This document shows positions 1 to 8,174 of a stretch of 64,000 nucleotides of DNA, one piece after another. The DNA lies in assembly GCF_052057775.1 (NCBI RefSeq), contig NZ_CP195121.1:1054001-1118000 (forward strand). Direction: 5' to 3'. The first letter of the stretch is position 1. Each line of letters starts with the position of its first letter. The stretch is from Methanococcoides sp052057775 (GTDB lineage: Archaea > Halobacteriota > Methanosarcinia > Methanosarcinales > Methanosarcinaceae). A program made the translations under genes and the position numbers. The notes beneath the pieces are model-generated. The model was not told the origin of the DNA. It was given only the letters and a program-made list of their open reading frames with translations, and made no database searches.

Positions 1-617
1 GATTGCTCAGGTACTCTGAGTTCTCTGAATTCAAAATTTGAAAGAATTTCTGAAACCTTTGAATCATCTTCTTTCTTGACAAATAATGCTACGGTTCCGG
101 TGCTCTGGTCATACTCCATCTCATAGGCAGATGTTACCTTTGAGATAGCAGGGCCAACATTTTCCTTGACAGTACCTGTAAAGACTGCTATGTTCTCATA
201 GTCGCGGTATAATTCCAAATCGATCGGGATTGCAGAGAACGGTGTAAGGTCCTTTTTAAGTGATTCAATTTCCTTTAACCGGGTTTCCAGCTCAGATCTC
301 TGTTCTGTCTTCTCAGTAACTTCTGCATCCAGCTTATCAAGCTTGGAATCGAGGTCCTGATATACAGCGCTTTCTTTCTGCTTTGGTGAATCTGAACTAG
401 TGACACCAAGGAAAGATGAAATTGATCTTAACTGTACAATCTTCTTAGATAAAGCACCTGCTTTTTCGAAAGGTCTGCCAAGTTTGAGACCGGAATCATC
501 CTCATTGTAGTCTTCAAGGTGGAATAGATTGCAGCTGTAGAGAGCTTCAATTGTTTCTTCCATGATGTCCTTGTGACCAACAATGACGGCACGACTCATC
601 TCTTTTGGCTTAAGCAT
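1..617 (-). CDS. ahaI: A-type ATP synthase subunit I, N-terminal part (runs off window)
   Basis: Membrane stator subunit (a/I) of the archaeal A1A0 ATP synthase. About 205 residues are visible, all from the cytoplasmic N-terminal arm; the membrane half lies beyond base 1. The start is the ATG at 617, which overlaps the end of ahaH by 8 bases. The opening MLKPKEMSRAVIVGHK and the following EALYSCNLFHLEDY stretch are typical of the family, and residues about 95-135 form a charged coiled coil. It is the second gene of the minus-strand operon starting at ahaH. Identification is from remembered family sequence plus gene order H-I. Confidence 0.9.
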   Translation of the reverse strand, partial: MLKPKEMSRAVIVGHKDIMEETIEALYSCNLFHLEDYNEDDSGLKLGRPFEKAGALSKKIVQLRSISSFLGVTSSDSPKQKESAVYQDLDSKLDKLDAEVTEKTEQRSELETRLKEIESLKKDLTPFSAIPIDLELYRDYENIAVFTGTVKENVGPAISKVTSAYEMEYDQSTGTVALFVKKEDDSKVSEILSNFEFRELRVPEQ

Positions 618-936
618 GTATTGCCCTCTCAAAATTGGTGATTAAATTGTCAACGGCTTTCTGGATGTTGGCTTCAGCATTTGCAGTAATTGCTTCAGCA
701 TCACGGACACCGTTGCTGATGACTGTATCAGTGTCCTGTTTTATTGTTTCTTCAGCAGATCTAAGTGCATTCTGTGCTGATTTTGTTGCATCAGCTTCTG
801 CCTCTTTGATGATCTCTCTGGCTTCAGCACGAGCATTAATAATGCGCTCGTTCTTATTTTTGAGCCCTTCCTCCACCATTTTGGCCGCACTTAATTCAGC
901 TTTTTTTATTTCGGATAATATCTTATCTTTGGCCAT
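610..936 (-). CDS. ahaH: A-type ATP synthase subunit H
   Basis: Small peripheral-stalk subunit of the archaeal ATP synthase, 108 residues, almost entirely a charged alanine/glutamate-rich coiled coil, as expected for a stalk protein pairing with subunit E. An ATG four codons upstream (948) is possible, but the ATG at 936 has a GAGG motif at the right distance, and the upstream ATG overlaps that motif, so 936 is preferred. First gene of the operon, overlapping ahaI by 8 bases. Confidence 0.9.
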   Translation of the reverse strand: MAKDKILSEIKKAELSAAKMVEEGLKNKNERIINARAEAREIIKEAEADATKSAQNALRSAEETIKQDTDTVISNGVRDAEAITANAEANIQKAVDNLITNFERAIHA

Positions 937-1001
937 ATAAATCCTCAATATGTCGATATAATGTTTACTTAGTGCGTGATTTACCCACCCCTATATCAAA
1001 C

Positions 1002-1013
1002 ATGCATATAAGT
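1002..1013 (-). promoter_or_regulatory. Candidate TATA box of the ATP synthase operon
   Basis: On the minus strand this reads ACTTATATGCAT, an archaeal-type TATA box about 65 bases upstream of the ahaH start. A second AT-rich candidate (TTTAAATATTT) lies at about 1077-1087 and would give a longer leader. Between the radical SAM gene and ahaH (937-1184) I see no coding sequence. Confidence 0.4.
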
Positions 1014-1184
1014 TATTCGGTTCTTCCTTTTTGATAGTGGTATTGTTAATAATTTATCATTACCTATCTGCGAAAAATATTTAAAAAAACTAGAGTTCTG
1101 ACAGCTATTGTGGTTACTGTTCGCATGTCAGAACTTTTAAAGTAGGATCCTTAACCGGGATAGTTGTTTATATAATATTCAGTT

Positions 1185-2372
1185 TTATTCCTGAATATCG
1201 ATCCTCAGGGGTACGATTGCATCCTTTGGGATCGTGTGTATGTACTTTTTCCGGAATTCCGGGTTGCGCATCATACAGTATTCTGCAGAACCTTTGTATG
1301 CACTGTGCTTACCCATACGTTTCCATATTTCTTCGAGGCCATCCTCTCTTATATTTCCAAAGGCAAGTGGTGTATATGCGCATGGCATGACGTCACCACC
1401 TGATGATACGTGGATCCATCTCCTTCCGGCAAAGCAGCCAAACTGGTCAGGTCCCATGAAATACGGGAATGCTGTGACCCTTGGGCCGTCAGTTGCCCTG
1501 TTCTTTTCCTTCTGGAATTTCTCAAGCCTGTCAACATCCTTCTGACTGATCGTTTCATCTTCGCGGTCGATCCATCTACCAACCGCTATGATTTCGTATA
1601 TGGACATCTCATGCATCCCAAGGCTTTCTGCCAGTCCATAGAAATCTTCAAGGTCATCGATATTGTCAGGAGATACCACTACGAACATATCTGTCAGCAT
1701 ACCGGATTCAAGACTGTTCCTGATCCCTTCCATTGCATTCTGGTAGGCCCCTTCTCTTCCTCGAACGCGGTCATGTTCGCTTTCGAACGGGCTGTCAATG
1801 CTGATGTGTGTTGCAAAAAGACCGGCGTCCTTAAGATCTTTTGCTCTTTCCGGTGTAAGCCTGAAACCGGATGTAAAACAGGTGGCAATTGCTTTTGTCT
1901 TATCGACATTTGCAACCATGTCTACAATGTCTTTCCTGAGCATTGTCTCGCCACCATCGAACTGAATGGAATATGCTCCCAGATCGATAGCTTCTCCAAC
2001 TACCCTGTTTATTTCCTCAACCGTCATCTCAGGATCGGCAACTATTCCTGCAGCTCCACAATGAATGCAGTTGTAAGGGCATTTATCAGTAATTCCTATT
2101 GATAGCTGGTCAGGGATCCTTTTCTTCATTATGGCCCCGATCTGTGCACTGATGAGCCGGTTGAAGGCTGTGCTGGGTATTGGTGGTGCCCATGTTGAAA
2201 ATATGATGTTCTCGTCATCTGTCCTGATAGGTTTCTCTTCCTGGAAGATCTTATTGATCCTTTTGATAACTGGACTTGCGACAGCTGCAAGGGGTCCTTC
2301 TGTGTCCAGGACAACCTTGCCGTTCTCTGTACTGGCATTTACTTTGATTACTGATTTTTCATATACCCGCAT
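1185..2372 (-). CDS. Radical SAM / SPASM-type enzyme of unknown substrate
   Basis: 395 residues. A CxxxCxxC cluster motif sits at Cys98, Cys102 and Cys105 (KCPYNCIHCG), followed by a glycine-rich FDGGETMLR segment that matches the SAM-binding GGE motif of the radical SAM fold. The C-terminal third has further cysteines (GCFAGRR, VMPCAY, YCMMRN) like a SPASM or twitch domain holding a second cluster. The first 90 residues are not a standard part of the fold. An AGGTGA ribosome site precedes the ATG. It lies 22 bases downstream of a polyprenyl diphosphate synthase, so a role in an isoprenoid product such as methanophenazine or a lipid is possible. The substrate is not known to me. Confidence 0.75.
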   Translation of the reverse strand: MRVYEKSVIKVNASTENGKVVLDTEGPLAAVASPVIKRINKIFQEEKPIRTDDENIIFSTWAPPIPSTAFNRLISAQIGAIMKKRIPDQLSIGITDKCPYNCIHCGAAGIVADPEMTVEEINRVVGEAIDLGAYSIQFDGGETMLRKDIVDMVANVDKTKAIATCFTSGFRLTPERAKDLKDAGLFATHISIDSPFESEHDRVRGREGAYQNAMEGIRNSLESGMLTDMFVVVSPDNIDDLEDFYGLAESLGMHEMSIYEIIAVGRWIDREDETISQKDVDRLEKFQKEKNRATDGPRVTAFPYFMGPDQFGCFAGRRWIHVSSGGDVMPCAYTPLAFGNIREDGLEEIWKRMGKHSAYKGSAEYCMMRNPEFRKKYIHTIPKDAIVPLRIDIQE

Positions 2373-2394
2373 ATCTTCACCTGGGTTTCATAAT

Positions 2395-3255
2395 TTAAAG
2401 TTCCGGGATCATCTCGATGGTGATATAGTCCGTGATCTTAAGAAGTTTGTCTTTTGCATCTGATGGCTCGAAATTTGCAAGTATGTTTTTTGCCATGTCC
2501 ACATACTCTATCGCTACATTGGTCGCTTTTTGTACAGCTTCCTCTCGTTTCATACCCTTCCGGTATATTTGCAGAATGGAAACAGATTCATGGTAAGATC
2601 TTTTATCTTCGGAAGTTTCTGTGTATTCCAGCAGGTCATCGACTATCTGGTATGCTATGCCAAGTTTTTCTCCATAGTCCCTGAAGAGTTCTGCTGTTGT
2701 TTCATCTGCATCTGCGATATATGCACCCATGGCAGCACTGGCAGCGAAAAGGGATGCTGTTTTCTTATTTATGCAATCGAAATAGTTGCTGTCCTCAAAA
2801 GTTCCGTTAGTGCTTTTTATGTCAATGGTTTCACCCTCTGCCATTGCCATCCCTGCACGTCCGAACTCCCTGACCACCGGGGTATCGTATGATGAGATCA
2901 GCTCTATGGATTTTGAGATCATGTAGTCCCCTGCAAGCATTGCGGCTGCAGGTCCGAACTTCTTATGTGCGGATTCCACACCTCTTCTCATGATGCCTTC
3001 GTCAAGGATATCGTCATGTATCAGGGATGCTGAATGTATAAGTTCGATAGCTAGGGCGGCATTGGTACTCCTATCTGGATCACCGCCGCATATCCGGGAA
3101 GCAAGGATGAGCATGATCGGCCTGACCATTTTCCCTCCTGATCTGCAAATGTGGCCAACTATTGCTTTCATCTGTGATGAATCGTCCATGCTGCTGATCA
3201 TATCCTCCATTGCATCGGTGATCAGCTGGTACTCTTCCCATTCTTCGATATTCAT
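2395..3255 (-). CDS. Long-chain polyprenyl diphosphate synthase
   Basis: 286 residues, class I (E)-prenyltransferase. The first aspartate-rich motif is DDILD (SLIHDDILDEG); the second reads DDLLE, with Glu in place of the usual last Asp. Positions -4 and -5 before the first motif are small (Ser, Ala), which in this family leaves room for chains longer than C20. A geranylfarnesyl (C25) synthase is known in Methanosarcina and is thought to serve methanophenazine synthesis; this could be its counterpart, but product length cannot be proven here. The start has GAGG four bases upstream. It forms an operon with the radical SAM gene that follows. Confidence 0.8.
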   Translation of the reverse strand: MNIEEWEEYQLITDAMEDMISSMDDSSQMKAIVGHICRSGGKMVRPIMLILASRICGGDPDRSTNAALAIELIHSASLIHDDILDEGIMRRGVESAHKKFGPAAAMLAGDYMISKSIELISSYDTPVVREFGRAGMAMAEGETIDIKSTNGTFEDSNYFDCINKKTASLFAASAAMGAYIADADETTAELFRDYGEKLGIAYQIVDDLLEYTETSEDKRSYHESVSILQIYRKGMKREEAVQKATNVAIEYVDMAKNILANFEPSDAKDKLLKITDYITIEMIPEL

Positions 3256-3305
3256 CGCATGTCCTCGTATATGGAAATAATATTTTCTTGTTTTTGACCT
3301 TTGGT

Positions 3306-3686
3306 TTATTCGGAGTACTTTGACGGACAGCCCATGACTATCTGTTCTGCATCGATAAGATCATCTGAGACCATTGTTCCTGTCAGGCTGATACTTTTTC
3401 CTTCTGCCAGATTTGCAGGAAGGTCTGCAGTGTATTTTACGTCTATCTCGAAGTTCTCATCTTCTGCATCTATAAGTGTGAAGGTGGTCATTTCAGGTGA
3501 AATGTTAAGAGTTCCATTCTTCACAATGCCCATGGTGTTGATCTTCTTGTTCAGATGTTCCTGCGGGTTATTTGTGATGTCGGATACCATGTAATATCCC
3601 TGTTCGACATCCACGCCCCAGAATCCGATCGCTATCACTGCTATTATTGCTATTGTGGTCAGGATAGTCTTTCGTTTTTTATCCAT
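3306..3686 (-). CDS. ccmE: Cytochrome c maturation heme chaperone CcmE, CXXXY type
   Basis: 126 residues with an N-terminal membrane anchor (about residues 8-25) followed by an OB-fold-like beta domain. The C-terminus holds MGCPSKYSE: Cys120-x3-Tyr124. Classical CcmE binds heme through HxxxY; archaea and some other lineages use CxxxY, which is what is seen here. It would carry heme outside the membrane for attachment to c-type cytochromes. AAGGTG lies 8 bases before the ATG. It starts 12 bases after a tiny CcmD-like gene. Confidence 0.85.
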   Translation of the reverse strand: MDKKRKTILTTIAIIAVIAIGFWGVDVEQGYYMVSDITNNPQEHLNKKINTMGIVKNGTLNISPEMTTFTLIDAEDENFEIDVKYTADLPANLAEGKSISLTGTMVSDDLIDAEQIVMGCPSKYSE

Positions 3687-3698
3687 GTGTAAACACCT

Positions 3699-3827
3699 TT
3701 ATCCTTTAATCTTCCGAATTATGGAAACCATCTTTGAACGGTTGTAGATCAGGTATCCGATGTATGCTAATATTACTATCCATGTGGTGGCAAAAGCTGC
3801 CTGAAATGCCTGTATTCCTAATGCCAT
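3699..3827 (-). CDS. ccmD: CcmD-like small membrane protein
   Basis: A 42-residue frame directly upstream of ccmE: a short N-terminus (MALGIQAFQAAFA), one hydrophobic helix (about residues 12-28, ending LAYIGYLIYNR) and a basic C-terminal tail (IIRKIKG). CcmD proteins are exactly this shape and help release heme-loaded CcmE from CcmC. A GGGTGA ribosome site sits 6 bases before the ATG and the stop is 12 bases before ccmE. The call rests on shape and position, since CcmD has little sequence conservation. Confidence 0.7.
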   Translation of the reverse strand: MALGIQAFQAAFATTWIVILAYIGYLIYNRSKMVSIIRKIKG

Positions 3828-4012
3828 GCCCGTTCACCCTGCATCGATCTTTGCTGCCGGAAAAGTGTGGTCTCCTGTGTATTACCCGCGTCTTGACGAC
3901 ACGGTTTAATATGGGTTTTGTGTAGTATATTGCCATACTATTTAAGTAAATTGAACGAATGTTCTATTGTACTCTTACATTATATATAGGGCATAAAGGA
4001 GAACAGTTTGAT
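3828..4012. promoter_or_regulatory. Divergent promoter region between ccmD/ccmE and ahbD
   Basis: AT-rich 185 bases between two outward-facing operons, one making heme and the other handling heme for cytochrome c. On the plus strand TATTTAAGT at about 3938-3946 and TTATATATA at about 3979-3987 are TATA candidates for the heme operon; the first leaves room for the AGGAG ribosome site at about 3998. A shared intergenic region could allow joint control, but I see no clear operator. Confidence 0.4.
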
Positions 4013-5053
4013 ATGATAAAACCTCCAAGACTTATCGCATGGGAACTTACATGGGGTTGCAATCTTTCCTGTGTCCACTGCAGGGGCGCATCTACCTCTG
4101 AGATACCTGAAGGTGAACTCTCTACTGATGAAGCAAAGCACTTTGTCGATGAGATCGCTGAAATGGGTGATCCGATCCTTATCCTGACTGGAGGGGAACC
4201 TCTCACCAGGGCTGATGTTTTCGAAGTTGCAGAATATGCCACTGAAAAGGGTCTTCGTGTAGCTCTGGCTACAAACGGTACCCTTCTTAATGAGGAAGTC
4301 GTGAAAAAGCTCAAGGATGCAGGTGTCCAGAGGGTAAGCATCAGTATCGATGGTTCTACTGCAAATACACATGACGATTTCCGAGGAGTTCCCGGCGCAT
4401 TTGAGGGTGCCATGCGAGGAATAGAATATCTTAAGCATGGAGGACTTGGGTTCCAGATCAACACCACTATTACAAAAAGGAACATTGATGAGATCCCGGC
4501 AATACTTGATCTGGCAACCGAGATCGGCGCGGAAGCTCTTCACATATTCCTGCTTGTGCCTACAGGCAGGGGTAAGAACCTTGAGGATGAGGAGATTCCT
4601 CCGGTGGAATATGAACGCGTCCTGAACTGGTTCTATGACCAGCAGAAGAACGTTAGTATCCAGCTCAAGGCAACCTGTGCTCCTCATTATTTCAGGATAA
4701 TGCGCCAGCGTGCTAAGAAAGAAGGTATCGAGGTTTCAGTAAAGACCCATGGTTATGAGGCCATGACGCGCGGTTGTCTCGGAGGTACGAGCTTCTGTTT
4801 TGTTTCGAGCACAGGCGACGTTCAGCCATGCGGATATCTTCCTGTTGTTGCAGGAAACATAAAAGAGCAGAGCTTCAGGGAGATATGGGAAGATTCCAAA
4901 TTGTTCAATGATCTCAGAGATTTTGACAGCCTGGGTGGCAAGTGCGGTAAATGTAGCTATAAAGGAGTATGTGGCGGCTGTCGTGCACGTGCTTATGCTG
5001 CCACAGGGGACTACATGGCCGAAGAACCTTATTGTATATATGTTCCCAGGTAA
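4013..5053 (+). CDS. ahbD: AhbD, heme synthase (Fe-coproporphyrin III decarboxylase)
   Basis: Radical SAM enzyme (346 residues) of the siroheme-dependent heme route: it converts two propionates of Fe-coproporphyrin III to vinyl groups. The N-terminus PPRLIAWELTWGCNLSCVHC carries CxxxCxxC at Cys16, Cys20 and Cys23, and LTGGEPL is the SAM-binding motif. The C-terminus is cysteine-rich (RGCLGG, QPCGYLP, GKCGKCSYKGVCGGC), fitting a second iron-sulfur site. The start is the ATG with AGGAG upstream rather than the longer frame. I prefer AhbD to AhbC because of the PPRLIAWE opening and the neighbouring ahbA/ahbB, an arrangement known in Methanosarcina barkeri. Confidence 0.85.
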   Translation: MIKPPRLIAWELTWGCNLSCVHCRGASTSEIPEGELSTDEAKHFVDEIAEMGDPILILTGGEPLTRADVFEVAEYATEKGLRVALATNGTLLNEEVVKKLKDAGVQRVSISIDGSTANTHDDFRGVPGAFEGAMRGIEYLKHGGLGFQINTTITKRNIDEIPAILDLATEIGAEALHIFLLVPTGRGKNLEDEEIPPVEYERVLNWFYDQQKNVSIQLKATCAPHYFRIMRQRAKKEGIEVSVKTHGYEAMTRGCLGGTSFCFVSSTGDVQPCGYLPVVAGNIKEQSFREIWEDSKLFNDLRDFDSLGGKCGKCSYKGVCGGCRARAYAATGDYMAEEPYCIYVPR

Positions 5054-5171
5054 AGGGCACATATATTCACTAAAGTCCTTCTATATTCAGGAAAACATTA
5101 TAATCTAATGATAGCATGAAGTCTGCATAGCACTCAGGAACCTGCTAAAAAAACATTTGGTGTTCATTCGC

Positions 5172-5627
5172 ATGATACAACTTGATGATACTGATAAGGA
5201 TATCCTTAACCTGATCCAGCTGGATTTTCCGCTTGATGTCCATCCTTTTGAAAAACTGAGCGCCCAATTGGGTATCTCTGAAGAGGAATTGCTGCAACGT
5301 ATGGAACGGCTGAAAGAAGAAGGTGCAGTGCGCAGGATCGGTCCGGTCATTAACACAAAGAGGGTAGGTGGCATAAGTACTCTTGTTGCATTGAAAGCTC
5401 CCGAATCAAGGATCGATGAGATCGCAGAACTTATCAATCAACATCAGGAAGTTTCACACAATTATTTACGCCTGGCAGATTATAATATATGGTTTACGGT
5501 ATCTGCTGCAAACAGGGAACGACTGGAACAGATCATTAATGATCTCAGGAAAGAGACCGGATGTCCATTGATCGATCTGCCTACAAAGCGCCTTTTTAAG
5601 ATAGGGGTGAAGTTCGATGTCAAATGA
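5172..5627 (+). CDS. ahbA: Siroheme decarboxylase subunit (AhbA)
   Basis: Lrp/AsnC-like protein of 151 residues: helix-turn-helix-like N-terminal half (about 1-60, ISEEELLQRMERLKEEGAVR) then a RAM-like fold. With its partner it removes two acetate carboxyls of siroheme to give 12,18-didecarboxysiroheme. RRIGPVINTKR and YNIWFTV are segments seen in this family. ATG 5172 is chosen because GGTG lies 9 bases upstream; a TTG further upstream is less likely. It overlaps the next gene by 11 bases. Which paralog is A and which is B is assigned by gene order only. Confidence 0.8.
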   Translation: MIQLDDTDKDILNLIQLDFPLDVHPFEKLSAQLGISEEELLQRMERLKEEGAVRRIGPVINTKRVGGISTLVALKAPESRIDEIAELINQHQEVSHNYLRLADYNIWFTVSAANRERLEQIINDLRKETGCPLIDLPTKRLFKIGVKFDVK

Positions 5628-6120
5628 TACTTCTGGCAATAGTTCTGATAATAATATTGTCATGGATGATTTAGATACCAGACTTCTGAAGCTTACTCAG
5701 GATGGCATACCTTTTGTCCATTCCCCGTTTGCTATGATCGCTGAAGAGCTGGGCATTACTGAGGAGGAAGTTGTCCGGAGGATAGAAAAACTGCAGGAAA
5801 ACGGTTTTATCCGAAGATTTGGTGCATCCATCGGTCACCGTGCAATTGGTATCACTGCAAATGCTATGTGTACATGGAATGTCCCTGATGAACTTGTCGA
5901 AGAGGTCGGTGCTGTTATGGCAGGTTTTTCCGAGGTGACACATTGTTACGAAAGGCCACGCTATCCGGACTGGCCATACAACCTGTTCACAATGGTTCAC
6001 TCCTATACAAAGGAAGACTGTGAATATGTTGCCAGCGAGATCTCCCGGGCTACCGGTATTACTGATTATCAGTTGTTATACAGTGTTCGTGAATTCAAAA
6101 AGACAGGTGTGAGGTTGTGA
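5617..6120 (+). CDS. ahbB: Siroheme decarboxylase subunit (AhbB)
   Basis: Second Lrp-like siroheme decarboxylase subunit, 167 residues, paralogous to the preceding gene (HTH-like ITEEEVVRRIEKLQENGFIRR followed by FGASIGHRAIGI and a YPDWPYNLFTMVH segment). The RRFGAxxxHR motif is shared with AhbB and the NirD/L/G/H proteins. The first 15 residues are a Ser/Asn-rich extension. It ends directly against the ATG of the siroheme synthase gene, so the three are translated together. Confidence 0.8.
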   Translation: MSNDTSGNSSDNNIVMDDLDTRLLKLTQDGIPFVHSPFAMIAEELGITEEEVVRRIEKLQENGFIRRFGASIGHRAIGITANAMCTWNVPDELVEEVGAVMAGFSEVTHCYERPRYPDWPYNLFTMVHSYTKEDCEYVASEISRATGITDYQLLYSVREFKKTGVRL

Positions 6121-6801
6121 ATGGCAGAAAATTCTGGTGATCGTAATTATCTGCCGCTTTTCATTGATCTGAGTGATAAGAAAGTGGTGATATTCGGTGG
6201 AGGCACAGTTGGTCTTCGCAAAGCATCCCTCTTTTCGGAATATGCACAAACTGTCGTGGTAAGTGTGGATTTTGTTCCTGAGCTTCAGGATCTTGGATCA
6301 TCATCTTCCGTGGAACTAATATCCATGGACCTGACCTCGGTATCCGACGAAAAGCTCAAAGAACTCGTGGCGGATGCTTTCCTTGTGATCCCTGCGACCA
6401 ATATGGTCGAACTGAATGACAGGATCGTGGAACTTGCCCGTATTTCAGGTGCATTGGTAAATCGTGTGGATATGGCAGATGATGTGGTAATTCCTTCTGT
6501 TATCAGAAGGGGTGGACTGACAATTGGCATATCAACATTCGGTTCAAGTCCTGCGATGTCAAAGTACACCCGCAGGAAAATCGAAACGTTTATTACTCCT
6601 CAGTATGGGGATATGATTAAACTGCAGGATGAGATCAGAACTCTCCTTAAATCGAAAATAACAGAGCAGAAGGCAAGAAAAGCTATTCTCTGGGAGATAC
6701 TTGAGGACAGGTCTGTATGGGATGCTCTTGAGATCTCATATGAAAAAGGGTATAATAAAGCATATGATATAGTTCAGGAGCACATAAGCAAGAAAGGTTG
6801 A
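6121..6801 (+). CDS. Precorrin-2 dehydrogenase / sirohydrochlorin ferrochelatase (CysG-B/Met8-like)
   Basis: 226 residues. The N-terminal Rossmann fold has VVIFGGGTVGLRKA for NAD binding; the middle holds the NRVDMADDVVIPSVIRRGGLTIGISTFG-type region (about residues 117-145) found in Met8/SirC/CysG; the C-terminal helical part follows. It oxidises precorrin-2 to sirohydrochlorin and in some members inserts iron, giving siroheme, the substrate of AhbA/B. Its place between ahbB and hemA fits that job. Whether it does both steps cannot be told from sequence. Confidence 0.85.
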   Translation: MAENSGDRNYLPLFIDLSDKKVVIFGGGTVGLRKASLFSEYAQTVVVSVDFVPELQDLGSSSSVELISMDLTSVSDEKLKELVADAFLVIPATNMVELNDRIVELARISGALVNRVDMADDVVIPSVIRRGGLTIGISTFGSSPAMSKYTRRKIETFITPQYGDMIKLQDEIRTLLKSKITEQKARKAILWEILEDRSVWDALEISYEKGYNKAYDIVQEHISKKG

Positions 6802-6894
6802 TATTATCATGGGATATTACATTAGATTTAAGTCCGATGTTCGTGTTCATGAAGGTATGCTACATCTAATACGCGTTCATTGTGGAGGTTCACT

Positions 6895-8163
6895 GTGACA
6901 GAAATATCCAGTATGGTCATTACACATGCCAAGGCGACCATTGAGGAAATGGAAGATTCCTGGCACGGGGACCTTGAAGGTGTTCTTAATCAGTTATACT
7001 CAAATGAACTTGTTTATGAATGTGCAGTTCTCAAGACCTGCAACCGTGTGGAAATATATGTTGTTTCCCCAAAGGGTAGCAGTGTCCTGTTCCATTTTGC
7101 CAGGGAAATGGGTGTTTCAGCGAATATTGTTGAGTTCTATGATCACGATGAATCCTTAAGACATCTTCTAAGGCTTGCTTCCGGACTTGAGTCCATGATA
7201 ATAGGTGAGGACCAGATACTGGGTCAGATCAAGGACCTGTTCCTGATAGCAAAAGAGACCGGCACTGTAGGAAAGACACTGGATACTGCTTTCAGCAAGG
7301 CTATACAGGTCGGCAAGAGAGTAAGAACTGAGACCTTCATCAACAGGGGTGCAGTTTCCATTGCTTCTGCAGCTGTTGACCTTGCAGAGGATATCCTGCA
7401 TGGCCTGAAGGATAAAAATATCCTTGTTATCGGCACCGGTGAAATGGGTACCCTTGTCACAAAGGCCCTTGCACACAGGGACATGAATGTGATCTACATT
7501 GCCAACCGTACCTATGCAAAAGCGAAAGACCTTGCAGTGGAGCTTGGAGGTGAAGCTGTCATGTTCGACCAGCTTGAGAAATATGTTTCTGCTGCCGATG
7601 TTGTGATCAGTGCGACTTCTGCACCGCACTATGTTCTGAAGAAGGGTATCGTGGAAAAAATAATGCAAGGTCGCAACAATGAACTTCTTCTGATCGATAT
7701 TGCAAGTCCAAGAGACATTGATCCCCTGGTAGAGGAGCTTCCTCATGTGATCCTTCGCAATATTGACAGTTTACGTGTTATCAATGAGAAGAACCTTCAG
7801 ATGAGGCTGGAAGAGGCCAAGAAAGCTGAGGTCATAGTAGGACAGGAACTTGAACTTCTTCGTGCACAGTACAAGCGCCAGAAAGCAGATGTCATCATCT
7901 CAGAGCTTTACAGCAACTCCTACAAGTTAAGAGAGACCGAGATGGAGCATGCTATCAACAAGCTGAGCGCTTATCATACCATGGGTGAGTTCGAGCGCAA
8001 GGTGCTTGTGGACCTGACTCGTGCAATAACCAATAAGATACTGGCGGAGCCTACCAAAAAATTACGTAATGCTGCGGAATATGATGACGAGGAGTTCCTC
8101 GATTCCGTATCCCGATTATTTGATATCAGTCCGATTATGAAGAACAATGAAGCTACAAAATAA
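6895..8163 (+). CDS. hemA: Glutamyl-tRNA reductase
   Basis: First committed enzyme of C5 tetrapyrrole synthesis, reducing glutamyl-tRNA to glutamate-1-semialdehyde. About 422 residues. The catalytic Cys lies in LKTCNRVEIYV, GLESMIIGEDQILGQ is the signature of the substrate domain, and VIGTGEMG begins the NADPH domain; a long C-terminal dimerisation helix ends the protein. The start is the GTG at 6895, with GGAGG 6 bases upstream, rather than the TTG five codons earlier, which overlaps that ribosome site. Confidence 0.93.
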   Translation: MTEISSMVITHAKATIEEMEDSWHGDLEGVLNQLYSNELVYECAVLKTCNRVEIYVVSPKGSSVLFHFAREMGVSANIVEFYDHDESLRHLLRLASGLESMIIGEDQILGQIKDLFLIAKETGTVGKTLDTAFSKAIQVGKRVRTETFINRGAVSIASAAVDLAEDILHGLKDKNILVIGTGEMGTLVTKALAHRDMNVIYIANRTYAKAKDLAVELGGEAVMFDQLEKYVSAADVVISATSAPHYVLKKGIVEKIMQGRNNELLLIDIASPRDIDPLVEELPHVILRNIDSLRVINEKNLQMRLEEAKKAEVIVGQELELLRAQYKRQKADVIISELYSNSYKLRETEMEHAINKLSAYHTMGEFERKVLVDLTRAITNKILAEPTKKLRNAAEYDDEEFLDSVSRLFDISPIMKNNEATK

Positions 8164-8174
8164 GAGTTGATACT

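Noticed and set aside
635..940. Plus-strand frame opposite ahaH, and similar long antisense frames across the window
   Set aside because: They mirror well-supported genes on the other strand and have no ribosome sites or family features.
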